NCBI GenBank assembly: GCA_038232655.1
Contig: JBBSNM010000001.1
Coordinates: 83,626-147,625, forward strand
Source of the DNA: JACCVL01 sp038232655
GTDB taxonomy: Bacteria > Actinomycetota > Actinomycetes > Propionibacteriales > Nocardioidaceae
DNA: 64,000 nt
Direction of reading: 5' to 3'
Position numbers and translations under genes: made by a program. Under the pieces are notes generated by a model. It was given only the letters and a program-made list of their open reading frames with translations. It searched no databases and had not been told where the DNA came from. Shown piece after piece: positions 1 to 8,195 of the stretch. Each line of letters begins with the position of its first letter. Within the stretch, counting starts at the first letter, position 1.

Positions 1-228
1 CGCCGTCGAGAAGGCACGCGGGTCGGGCAACGGGTGGCGGCCGCCCGACCCGGCCGGCGCTGCCAGCTCGCGGTCGAGGTCGACGAACACGGCGGCCGGG
101 AGGTGGCCGAACTCGTAGCCCACCCGCCCCGGCGGGCCGCCGAGCGACCAGCGCACGTCGAGCAGCGTCGGCCCGCCGGCAGCGGCCAGCAGCGCCCGCA
201 GCCGGTCGACGGTGACTAGCGGGCTCAT
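1..228 (-). CDS. Rhodanese-family sulfurtransferase, N-terminal part only
   Basis: The first 76 residues of a rhodanese-domain sulfurtransferase (thiosulfate or 3-mercaptopyruvate type, SseA-like); the remainder, including the active-site cysteine, lies beyond the left edge. Visible are LLDVRW, typical of the first rhodanese strand, and the GHLPAAVFVDLDREL signature that follows it in this family. The family transfers sulfane sulfur from a donor to cyanide or thiols. The ATG overlaps the ancestral TGA of the upstream thymidine kinase remnant as ATGA, so the two were once translationally coupled. Function is inferred from the N-terminal half only. Confidence 0.8.
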   Translation of the reverse strand, partial: MSPLVTVDRLRALLAAAGGPTLLDVRWSLGGPPGRVGYEFGHLPAAVFVDLDRELAAPAGSGGRHPLPDPRAFSTA

Positions 229-820
229 GGCATCTTCTCCGAGGGCATCTTCTCCGAGGTCATCTCGTCCAGGGGCAGCACGTCGGGTGACAGCGAGGCG
301 GCCCGCGCGGGCCGCGGTCAGCCGACGGCGGTGGTGGCGCCGGCACAACACCTCGTAGCCCACGTCTGCTCCCAGGCGGTCGACCGCGTCGACGTCCCCG
401 ACGACGACCACCTCGCCCTCGACGACCATCTCTCGCCGGCGACCGTCCGGGCGTTGTGCGGGGCCGGTTCGCCGCACCAACACAGCGCACGGACCTGCAG
501 CACCTCGGTACGGTCGGCGAGCTCCACCAGCCGCATCGAGCCGGGGAACATCCGGGTGCGGAAATCGGTGAGGATTCCGAAAGCGAACACGTCGGTATCG
601 AGCTCGCCGACGACGTGGCTCCAGAAGTCGAAGCCGGCGGCCACCTCGGTCGCGCCGACGTGCAGGCCGAGCCTGCTGGACAAGGTGGCCGCACCGGCGC
701 GGTCGTGCGAGTGAAGCGCCGCCCGACCCGACCCCGGGCGGCACGGTTGTGATCGGTCTGCAGCGCGAGCGTCGACTTGCCGCAGTCCATGGTGCCGGTG
801 AAGAACACGAGGTCAGCCAC
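225..820 (-). pseudogene. tdk: Thymidine kinase pseudogene (three frameshifts and an internal deletion)
   Basis: Thymidine kinase (ATP + thymidine to dTMP, pyrimidine salvage) broken in several places. It opens with GTG at 820 and an intact P-loop, FFTGTMDCGKSTLALQ. A first frameshift near 703-708 moves the frame to SSRLGLHVGATEVAAGFDFW. That frame then runs VVGEL directly into DTDVFAFGILTDFRT, so about 32 residues with the DEAQF catalytic and Mg-binding motif are missing. VLQVRALCWCGEP and HNARTV follow; a second shift near 428-434 restores VVEGEVVVVGDVDAVDR and YEVLCRRHHRRR. A third near 300-340 restores SLSPDVLPLDEM before the TGA at 225-227. Neighbouring genes are intact, which argues against a generally poor sequence. 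The missing motif means no kinase activity is expected even with frameshifting. Confidence 0.88.
229..258. repeat. Two tandem 15-bp units at the tdk/rhodanese junction
   Basis: The unit GCATCTTCTCCGAGG occurs twice in tandem, just upstream of the rhodanese ATG. In the ancestral tdk frame it encodes a duplicated SEKMP at the C-terminus. It probably arose by slippage. Confidence 0.8.
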
Positions 821-835
821 GGTTGCTGGCTCGCC

Positions 836-1969
836 TCAGGCGCCCACGACGTCGACCAGCAGCGGGACGTACATCTCCGCAGCCGTCAGGGAGCCGTGAA
901 AGCCGCGCATCTTGGCCTCCACCGGGAACCGGCTGTTCGCGATCGCCGCCGAGGTCCCTCGCATCGCCACCAGCACGTCGCCGAGACGGGGGCGCACTGC
1001 TGCATCGACCGGACCGAACCAGCCGGCAGCTTCCGCCTGGTCACGGGTGTACACCCAGGCCCGGTCGCCGAGCACCTCGCGCCACGCACCGGCAACGTCG
1101 TCGGTTGCCCCCGCGGCGGTGTAGACGTGCCGGAACCGCGCCTCCCCGCCCAGCAGCACCAGCCCGTCGCTGAGCTCCGGCACTGCGTCGACGTCGATCC
1201 GGTCGGCGTCGGGCACGTCGACCATGCCGTGGTCACCGGTGACGACCAGCGCCGTGCCGCCGGGGAGGGCCTCGCGCAGCGACCGTGCCTCGCCGTCGAG
1301 GCGCCGCAGCGCCTGCCTCCACTGCTCGGAGCCGCAGCCGTGCTCGTGCCCCGCGTGGTCCAGCCGCGAGCTGTAGGTGTAGGTCAACGACCCGGGGATC
1401 TCGGCCGCGTCGGAGACGCAGCCGATCCGCTCCCAGGCGGAGTTCGCCTCGACATAGTCGGCGCCCCGCTGGCTGATCCGGGTCAGCCCCGACCCGACGA
1501 ATGTGGAGCGGCTGACGACGGTCGCGGCGGCACCGAAGGCCCGCATCCGGCCGAAGACGGTGGGGTGCGGCTGCCACTGCGTGGGGTCGACGGCGGCGTC
1601 CCACGTGAGCGCGTTGAGCAACGCCCCGGTACCGGGGATGCGAGCGGTGTAGCCCACGACGCCGTGCCGACCGGGCGGCAGCCCGGTCCCGAGACTGGTG
1701 ATGCTGCTCGCGGTCGTGGACGGCACACACGCGGTCATGGGCGGTCGCTCCGCCGTGCGCAGGCCGGCGAGGTAGGGGGCCTCGTCGGGGTGCTCGTCGA
1801 GCAGTTCCGCGCCCAGCCCGTCGAGCAGCATCACCACCCACGACGTCGCCGCCGGCAGACCCAGAACGTCGTCGAACTCCGGGACACCGCACCGGGCCGC
1901 GATCGCCGGGAGAAGCTCGGCAATCGTGCGGCGGTCGTGCGCGGGCAGGACGGGCTCGCCAGGCTGCAT
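836..1969 (-). CDS. Alkaline phosphatase-superfamily phosphodiesterase / nucleotide pyrophosphatase-like
   Basis: A 377-residue member of the type I phosphodiesterase/nucleotide pyrophosphatase branch of the alkaline phosphatase superfamily. Metal-site residues are in the usual order: VVMLLDGLG (Asp50), the nucleophile region PSTTASSITSLGTG (Thr85/86), DHAGHEHG (Asp204, His208), TGDHGM (Asp246, His247) and FHGS (His358). There is no signal peptide, so it is probably cytoplasmic; the substrate cannot be read from sequence. It starts 11 bp after the DUF5998 gene and ends 15 bp before the tdk remnant, so the four genes probably form one transcript. This neighbourhood is common in actinomycetes. 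Confidence 0.85.
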   Translation of the reverse strand: MQPGEPVLPAHDRRTIAELLPAIAARCGVPEFDDVLGLPAATSWVVMLLDGLGAELLDEHPDEAPYLAGLRTAERPPMTACVPSTTASSITSLGTGLPPGRHGVVGYTARIPGTGALLNALTWDAAVDPTQWQPHPTVFGRMRAFGAAATVVSRSTFVGSGLTRISQRGADYVEANSAWERIGCVSDAAEIPGSLTYTYSSRLDHAGHEHGCGSEQWRQALRRLDGEARSLREALPGGTALVVTGDHGMVDVPDADRIDVDAVPELSDGLVLLGGEARFRHVYTAAGATDDVAGAWREVLGDRAWVYTRDQAEAAGWFGPVDAAVRPRLGDVLVAMRGTSAAIANSRFPVEAKMRGFHGSLTAAEMYVPLLVDVVGA

Positions 1970-1980
1970 CGGATCGAGCC

Positions 1981-2634
1981 TCAGGGTCGTGCGGACGAGT
2001 CAGACAGCGCGCGCGCGAAGTCGAGCAGGCGTTGCACCGCGTCGGCGCCATCGGCCGCTGCGCTGACACGGATCGAGAAGTCGTCGGCGGTGAGCGTCCC
2101 AGCGTAGCCGTGGTCGGCCTCGCACTCGGGGTCGGCGCACTGTGCCGGCTCCATGTCGATGCGGCGGACCGCACCCCAGGCGACGGTGAGGACCGCCTCG
2201 CTCGGCAGGCCCCCGCCGGTGCGGCCGGCGTCGGGCGCCGGGTGGGCCACCATGCGCTGCACGACCACCGAGCGGATGGCGGTCAGGGCGACCGACTCGG
2301 TCGTCGTCGCGGTGTACGGGGCGGGCAGCAGGTCGTCGGGTGGGTGCTCGTCGGTGTGCGCGACGACCAGCCGGGTGGGGGTCAAGACGACCACCGTGAC
2401 GTGGCGGCGCACCTCGTCGTGGTCGAAGGTCGCCTCGTGGTGCACCAGGTGCTCAACCACCCCCTCCCCCGCGACCGCCGCCTCGACACCCTCGGCGACG
2501 GCGTCGGGGTAGTAGCCCGCCGCGTCGATGGCCGAGCGCAGCGACCCGGCCCCGTCGCCCGCGGGCTCGCCGCGGCCGGTCGGGCGCTTGTCCTGCGCCT
2601 CGTGGGATCGTCGAACGCGTCGGCCGTCTGCCAT
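1981..2634 (-). CDS. DUF5998 family protein
   Basis: A 217-residue protein recognised as the actinobacterial DUF5998 family; its biochemical role is unknown. Visible features are a hydrophobic strand-rich core (VTVVVLTPTRLVVAHTDEH), a Cys pair in CADPECEADHGY that could hold a metal, and an acidic C-terminus. The ATG at 2634 is chosen because the open frame upstream runs back into the 3' end of the acyltransferase gene and has no family resemblance. The gene begins 25 bp after that stop codon, so cotranscription is likely. Family assignment rests on remembered gene order and sequence style. Confidence 0.7.
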   Translation of the reverse strand: MADGRRVRRSHEAQDKRPTGRGEPAGDGAGSLRSAIDAAGYYPDAVAEGVEAAVAGEGVVEHLVHHEATFDHDEVRRHVTVVVLTPTRLVVAHTDEHPPDDLLPAPYTATTTESVALTAIRSVVVQRMVAHPAPDAGRTGGGLPSEAVLTVAWGAVRRIDMEPAQCADPECEADHGYAGTLTADDFSIRVSAAADGADAVQRLLDFARALSDSSARP

Positions 2635-2659
2635 GGCGAACAGTCTCGCACGCACGTTC

Positions 2660-5350
2660 TCAGCTGGGGATCGTGTCGCCCGGCATTCGCGCCAGCCGGC
2701 GCACGAACAGGTCGCTGCGGGCATCACCGACCGGCCCCACCCGGGCTCGGGCGTCGAGGACCGACAGGTCTGCGGCGGAGGCCATCACCAGCGGCAGGTC
2801 GACGGCGACCAGCTGCGGCAGGTCGTTCTTCAGCCGAGCAATGCGCTGGACCAGGTCCTCGACCAGGGCCAGGTCGACCGGGTCGTTGCCGCGGTAGCCC
2901 GTCAGCATTGGAGCCGCGCGCAGCTCACGCACCATCGCGGCGGCGTCGGCGTCGGTCATCGGGGGTATCCGGTAGGCCCGGTCACCTAGCAGCTCGCTGG
3001 GAGCCCCGGCGAGTCCGAAGGCCACCAGCGGCCCGAACAACGGGTCCTCCACGCCCTGCACGGTCACCGGCAGCCCCCTCGGGGCCATCTTCTGCACCAC
3101 GAGGTGGCCCGCCCGGATGTCGGTCATGCCGGCGGTGATCGCCTGCCATGCCTGGCGCATCTCCTGCTCGTCATCGATGCCGCGCCAGACGTAGGCAAGG
3201 TCCGGGCGCAGCTTCAGCTGCTCGGCCTGCGCCTTGAGCACCACGTCCCAGCCGAGCTCGCGGCCGGCTGCCACCGCCGCGTCCAGGGAGTCGACCGGGG
3301 TCTGTTCCCACACGTCAACGCCGTACGCGGCCAGCACCGCCCGGGTCTGGTCGCGATCGAGCGCGGCGCCGTCCGGCGAGGCGAGCACCGCCCCCTCGAC
3401 GATGCGGCGAGCCTCCGCGGCACGCACGTCGTCGTACCGGCGCACCTCGCCGGCGGGGGTGTCGAGCCAGCGTGCATAGGTCACCACCCGCGCCAGCGCC
3501 CGGACCGCTGCCTCGACCGCCGGGTACGACGGCACCGAACCGCGACCCGGCGCCCCCTCGACGTCGCGGACCCGCAGCAGCTCGGGTACCCCTTCATTCC
3601 CGAGGAAGGAGGACACGATCGGCTTCTCCGACTGCTCACCCACCGCGGCGAGCACGTCGGCGACGTCCTCGCCGCCGGCCTCGAACGGCGGCACGTACAC
3701 GACCACCACGGCATCGGTGCCCGGGTCGTCGATCGCCAGGTCGACCGCCCGCTCGAAGTGGTCGGCGGTCGCGTCGGCACCCAGCGCCACCAGGTCGGCG
3801 ACCGTCAGGCCTACCGCCGCGGCGGCGTCGGCGGCCAGCAGCCCCACGGCGTCGGAGTTCCCGATGACCGCCACCCGGGGTCCACGCGGCAGCGGCTGGT
3901 ATGCGAGCAGCTGGCCCACGTCGAACATCTCGTCGAGCCGGTCGACCTGGATGACGCCCGCCTGCCGGAACATGGCATCGACAGCGGCCGCCGGCACCTC
4001 ACTGTGTCGCACCGCATGACCCACCGGGACGCCCTGGGTGGAGCGGCCAGACTTGACCGCGACCACCGGCTTGCGACGCGAGACCCGGCGCGCGATGCGC
4101 GAGAACTTGCGTGGGTTGCCGATGGACTCCAGGTACAGCAGCACGACCTCGGTGGCGTCGTCCTCCTCCCAGTACTGCAGCAGGTCGTTGCCGGACACGT
4201 CGGCCCGGTTGCCCGCCGAGACGAACGTCGAAAGCCCGATTCCACGCCTGGCGACGCTCTCCAAAATGGCCGTCCCCAGTGCGCCGGACTGGCAGAAGAA
4301 GCCGACCCGGCCGCGGGCCGGCATCAGCGGTGAGAGGGAGGCGTTGATGCGCACACCGGGGGCGGTGTTGATGATCCCGAGGCAGTTCGGACCGACCAGG
4401 CGAAGCCCGTAGCTGCGGGCCAACCCGAGCAGCTGGCGCTGATGCTGGCGGCCCTCCTCGCCCGTCTCGGCGAATCCGGACGAGATCACGACGAGGCCGC
4501 GGACACCCTTGGCGGCGCAGTCGAGCACCACGTCGGTCACGGCCTCGGCCGGCACCGCCACCACCGCCAGGTCGACGTCGCCGGGAATCTCCTGCACCGA
4601 GCCGAACGCCGGCAGACCGGACACCGCCTCCGCCTGCGAGTTCACCGCGTGGACGGCGCCGGTGAAGTCGCCCAGCACCAGGTTGCGCACCAACCGCCGA
4701 CCCACGGTGTCTTGTCGCCGGCTGGCGCCGACGACCGCCACGCTGTGCACCTCGAAGAACGATCGCATCGACTCCGCCTCGGCCCGATGTTCGCGGGCCA
4801 GCAGCACGCCGACCGCGGTGTCGGTCTGCTCGATGGGGAACTCCATGCGCAGAACACCGTCCGACACCTGGTCGGAGACCCGGTAGCCCTGCTCACGGAA
4901 CACCTGGATCATCGCCCGGTTGTCTGGCAGCACGTCGGCGACGAAGCGACGCAACCCCCGGTCCCGGGCCGCCTGTGCCAGGTGCTCCAGCAACAGCTGG
5001 GCCAGCCCGCGACCCTGGTGCGCGTCCTCCACCAAGAAGGCGACCTCGGCCTGCTCGTCGTCCTCCGCCTCGTAGCGAGCCACCCCGATGATGTCGGCAC
5101 CCAGGACGGCGACGAGCGCCACCCGGCGGTCGTGGTCCACGGTCGTGAAGCGTTCAACGTCTCGATCGGACAGCCGGGGGTACGGCGCGAAGAAGCGCAG
5201 GTACTTGGACTCCTCGGAGACCCGACCGTAGAAGCTGACCAGCCGTTCGGCGTCGCTGGGCCGGACCGGACGCAGCCGCACCGGTCGCCCGTCGCGCAGG
5301 ACGACATCGGCCTCCCAGGCCCGCGGGGAGGCCTCCGGGTCGCCGCTCAT
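2660..5350 (-). CDS. Pat-type protein lysine acyltransferase: N-terminal GNAT plus ADP-forming acyl-CoA synthetase domains
   Basis: 896 residues. The N-terminal GNAT domain (about 15-175) has the acetyl-CoA loop HQGRGLA at 111-117. It is followed by a CoA-binding Rossmann domain starting at VAVVGASRRQDTVGRRL (about 203), a succinyl-CoA-ligase-like middle, and a C-terminal ATP-grasp domain from about 670. In Salmonella Pat the GNAT is C-terminal; the GNAT-first order is that described for Streptomyces PatA. Such enzymes acetylate the catalytic lysine of AMP-forming acyl-CoA synthetases and switch them off, and one such synthetase is divergently encoded 83 bp away. The synthetase-like part is usually a sensor rather than an enzyme. 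ATG at 5350. Confidence 0.85.
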   Translation of the reverse strand: MSGDPEASPRAWEADVVLRDGRPVRLRPVRPSDAERLVSFYGRVSEESKYLRFFAPYPRLSDRDVERFTTVDHDRRVALVAVLGADIIGVARYEAEDDEQAEVAFLVEDAHQGRGLAQLLLEHLAQAARDRGLRRFVADVLPDNRAMIQVFREQGYRVSDQVSDGVLRMEFPIEQTDTAVGVLLAREHRAEAESMRSFFEVHSVAVVGASRRQDTVGRRLVRNLVLGDFTGAVHAVNSQAEAVSGLPAFGSVQEIPGDVDLAVVAVPAEAVTDVVLDCAAKGVRGLVVISSGFAETGEEGRQHQRQLLGLARSYGLRLVGPNCLGIINTAPGVRINASLSPLMPARGRVGFFCQSGALGTAILESVARRGIGLSTFVSAGNRADVSGNDLLQYWEEDDATEVVLLYLESIGNPRKFSRIARRVSRRKPVVAVKSGRSTQGVPVGHAVRHSEVPAAAVDAMFRQAGVIQVDRLDEMFDVGQLLAYQPLPRGPRVAVIGNSDAVGLLAADAAAAVGLTVADLVALGADATADHFERAVDLAIDDPGTDAVVVVYVPPFEAGGEDVADVLAAVGEQSEKPIVSSFLGNEGVPELLRVRDVEGAPGRGSVPSYPAVEAAVRALARVVTYARWLDTPAGEVRRYDDVRAAEARRIVEGAVLASPDGAALDRDQTRAVLAAYGVDVWEQTPVDSLDAAVAAGRELGWDVVLKAQAEQLKLRPDLAYVWRGIDDEQEMRQAWQAITAGMTDIRAGHLVVQKMAPRGLPVTVQGVEDPLFGPLVAFGLAGAPSELLGDRAYRIPPMTDADAAAMVRELRAAPMLTGYRGNDPVDLALVEDLVQRIARLKNDLPQLVAVDLPLVMASAADLSVLDARARVGPVGDARSDLFVRRLARMPGDTIPS

Positions 5351-5433
5351 GTCCCCGAACCTATCGGCCGGACCGGCGGCCGGCGTCGCGGACAGTTGTC
5401 CAACGGGGCTCGTGCGGGCCAGACTGACCGGTC

Positions 5434-7191
5434 ATGATCGACAACGCCACAACGTCCTTGCGTCGGGTCCGTGACCTGCTGATCGCCCACCGCGAGGATC
5501 CCGTCGCCGCCCGACAGGCCTTCGAGTGGCCCCGGCCGGAGCTCTTCAACTGGGCCACCGACTGGTTCGACGTGCTGGCGGCCGAGCAGCCGGCGCATAC
5601 AGCGTTGTGGCTCGTTGAACCCGATGGCGCCGGGGAGGGGTTGCGGCACACCAAGGTGTCCTACGCCGACATGTCCCGCCGGTCCGACGAGGTGGCGGGC
5701 TGGCTGTGGTCGCTGGGCGTGCGCCGCGGCGACCGGGTGCTGCTCGTGCTGGGCAACGTGGAGCCGTTGTGGGAGCTGATGCTCGCCTGCACCCGCCTCG
5801 GCGCGGTGATGATCCCCGCGACGACGTTGCTCTCGACTGCCGACCTCGCCGACCGGGTCGAGCGGGGCGGGGTTGCGGTCGCGGTCGCGTCGGTCACCGA
5901 CGCCGACCGCTTCGGCGACGTCGCAGCCGGCTGCGTCCGGATCGCGGTGGCCGACTCCACCACCGCTGCAGCCCCTGCCGGCTGGGTCGCGTACGGCGAC
6001 AGCGAGGGCCACGCCGGGCTCGAGCGGGTGCTGGCCGCCGGCGGGGGCCGGCTGGAGCCGACCCGGGCCGACCAGCCGCTGCTGCTGTACTTCACGTCGG
6101 GAACAACCGCGCAGCCCAAGCTGGTCACCCACACGCACGTGTCGTACCCGGTCGGGCACCTGTCGACGATGTACTGGCTGGGGCTGCAGAGCAGCGACGT
6201 GCACCTGAACATGTCGTCGTCGGGGTGGGCCAAGCATGCCTGGTCGTGCGTCTACGCCCCGTGGAACGCGGGCGCCACCGTCGTGGTGCATGCAGCGCCG
6301 CGCTTCGAGGCTTCGGCGCTGCTTCGGGTGCTGGTCGAGTGCGGTGTCAGCACGTTCTGCGCGCCGCCGACGGTGTGGCGGATGCTGGTGCAGGAGGACC
6401 TCACCGCCTACCAGCCGGTGCTGCGGGAGGTGGCGGCCGCCGGTGAGCCGCTGAACCCCGAGGTCATCGACCGGGTCCGGCAGGCGTGGGGGCTGACGGT
6501 GCGCGACGGCTTCGGCCAGACGGAGACGACCGCGCAGGTCGGGAACACCCCGGGTCAGCCGGTCAAGCCCGGTTCGATGGGGCGCGCGCTACCCGGCTAC
6601 GAGATCGTTCTGGTCGACCCCGTGAGCGGAGAGTGCGGGGACGACGGGGAGATCTGCGTCGAGCTGTCACCCCGCCCGCTCGGGGTGATGGCGGGCTACG
6701 CCGGCGACGACGAGCTGACCGCCGAGGCGACCCGCGGCGGTGTGTACCACACCGGCGACGTGGCAACCCGCGACGAGGACGGCTACCTGACCTACGTCGG
6801 TCGCGCGGACGACGTCTTCAAGGCCAGTGACTACCGGATCAGCCCGTTCGAGCTCGAGAGCGTGCTGGTGGAGCACCCGGCGGTGGCCGAGGCCGCGGTG
6901 GTGCCGTCACCGGACGAGCTGCGGATGGCCGTGCCGAAGGCCTTCGTGGCGCTGGCCGGCGGCCACCAACCCGACCGCGACACCGCCAGGTCGATCCTGG
7001 CGCACGCGCGGGAACGGCTGTCGCCGTACAAGCGGGTGCGCCGGCTGGAGTTCGCCGACCTGCCCAAGACCGTGTCGGGCAAGATCCGCCGCGTCGAGCT
7101 GCGCCAGGCCGAGGCCGACCGGGCAGCCCACGGGGCAGACGGCTCGTCGGAAACGTGGAGCGACGCCGACTTCCCCGAGCTTCGCACCTGA
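5434..7191 (+). CDS. AMP-forming acyl-CoA synthetase (acetyl/medium-chain ligase family)
   Basis: 585 residues, ANL superfamily: activates a carboxylate to an acyl-adenylate and then to an acyl-CoA. Motifs in order: P-loop LYFTSGTTAQPKLVTH (219-234), FGQTETT, YHTGDVA, YVGRADDVFKASDYRI, and LPKTVSGKIRR near the C-terminus with catalytic Lys550. The length and the GWAKHAWSC segment resemble ACSM/Acs-type ligases rather than long-chain FadD; the exact substrate is uncertain. P-x4-G-K around Lys550 is the recognition pattern for Pat acetyltransferases, and a Pat homologue is divergently transcribed next door, so post-translational control is likely. It has its own promoter region (5351-5433). Confidence 0.85.
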   Translation: MIDNATTSLRRVRDLLIAHREDPVAARQAFEWPRPELFNWATDWFDVLAAEQPAHTALWLVEPDGAGEGLRHTKVSYADMSRRSDEVAGWLWSLGVRRGDRVLLVLGNVEPLWELMLACTRLGAVMIPATTLLSTADLADRVERGGVAVAVASVTDADRFGDVAAGCVRIAVADSTTAAAPAGWVAYGDSEGHAGLERVLAAGGGRLEPTRADQPLLLYFTSGTTAQPKLVTHTHVSYPVGHLSTMYWLGLQSSDVHLNMSSSGWAKHAWSCVYAPWNAGATVVVHAAPRFEASALLRVLVECGVSTFCAPPTVWRMLVQEDLTAYQPVLREVAAAGEPLNPEVIDRVRQAWGLTVRDGFGQTETTAQVGNTPGQPVKPGSMGRALPGYEIVLVDPVSGECGDDGEICVELSPRPLGVMAGYAGDDELTAEATRGGVYHTGDVATRDEDGYLTYVGRADDVFKASDYRISPFELESVLVEHPAVAEAAVVPSPDELRMAVPKAFVALAGGHQPDRDTARSILAHARERLSPYKRVRRLEFADLPKTVSGKIRRVELRQAEADRAAHGADGSSETWSDADFPELRT

Positions 7192-7238
7192 CGAGCGGCG
7201 GCTTCTCAACCGACGGCCCGACGGCCCGACGGCGCCGG

Positions 7239-8111
7239 TCACGGCGTGCGCAGCGCTTCGACGACGGCAGCCATGTCCTCGCTTCCGTGTCCGGCCGCGA
7301 CGGCACGCTCAAGGACCGCCGCCACCGCATCGGCGACGCCCAGCCGCCCGCCCGCCCGCGAGACCGCGGCCCGCACCAGCCCGGCATCCTTGGCCGCCAT
7401 CGCCAGCGGAAACGCGACCGGGTAGTCGCGGGCCACCATCGCGCCGCCCTTGAGCTGGGCGTACGGGGCGCCAAGCGGACCGCCGTCGATGGTGTCGAGG
7501 AAGACCGCGGGGTCGACGCCGACGAGCTCGGCCAGGCGGATCGCGTCGGCGAGCGCGGCCAGCAACCCCAGCAGCCAGGCGTTGAGCACCAGCTTGAGCC
7601 TGCTCGCCTCGCCCACCGTGTCGAACCAGGTGGTGCTCGAACTGACGGCGTCCAGCACGACCGCACAGCGCTCGCGTACGGCCACCGGACCGGCAGCGAG
7701 GACGGCCAGCTGGCCGGACTCTGCCGGTTGACGGGTTCCGGCGACGGGGGCGTCGACGAAGCCGACGCGGTGCTGGCCCGCCAGCGCCGCCAGCCGGTCG
7801 CAGCCCTCGACCCCGACGGTGCTCATCTGCACCCAGACCGCGTCCGGGCCCACCGCATCCAGCACCATGCCGCCGTCGAGCGCGCCCGCCACCGCATCGG
7901 CGTCGGCGAGCATCGTGACCAGCAGGTCGCAGCCGTCGGCCGCCTCGGCGGCCGAGCCGGCGATGCGCAGCCCGTGCCGGGCCAGCGGCGCTGCCTTGTC
8001 GGCGGTGCGGTTCCACACCGTGACCTCGGCGCCCGCGGCCGCGGTGTTGCGCGCCATCGGCGCTCCCATCACCCCGGTGCCGAGCCAGCCGATCCGCAGC
8101 GCTGCGTCCAT
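7239..8111 (-). CDS. 3-hydroxyisobutyrate dehydrogenase-family NAD(P)-dependent oxidoreductase
   Basis: 290 residues of the beta-hydroxyacid dehydrogenase family. The N-terminal Rossmann motif GWLGTGVMGAPMARN is at about residues 8-22. The middle carries VQMSTV, and VDAPVAGTRQPAESGQLAVL matches the substrate loop. RLKLVLNAWLLGL holds the conserved catalytic lysine and asparagine. Start ATG at 8111 is preferred over a longer open frame because GCGAGG lies about 9 nt upstream and the Rossmann fold begins at once. The substrate is undetermined (3-hydroxyisobutyrate, tartronate semialdehyde and 6-phosphogluconate relatives share this fold). Convergent with the ligase gene (47 bp apart) and divergent from parC. 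Confidence 0.85.
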   Translation of the reverse strand: MDAALRIGWLGTGVMGAPMARNTAAAGAEVTVWNRTADKAAPLARHGLRIAGSAAEAADGCDLLVTMLADADAVAGALDGGMVLDAVGPDAVWVQMSTVGVEGCDRLAALAGQHRVGFVDAPVAGTRQPAESGQLAVLAAGPVAVRERCAVVLDAVSSSTTWFDTVGEASRLKLVLNAWLLGLLAALADAIRLAELVGVDPAVFLDTIDGGPLGAPYAQLKGGAMVARDYPVAFPLAMAAKDAGLVRAAVSRAGGRLGVADAVAAVLERAVAAGHGSEDMAAVVEALRTP

Positions 8112-8195
8112 GTGGCGAGCCTCGCGCCCGACTCGCGGCGGCGCAACCCGCGTGCCGGGCCCGGCTGTCGGTGGTGGCCGACCACAATGAGGCCC

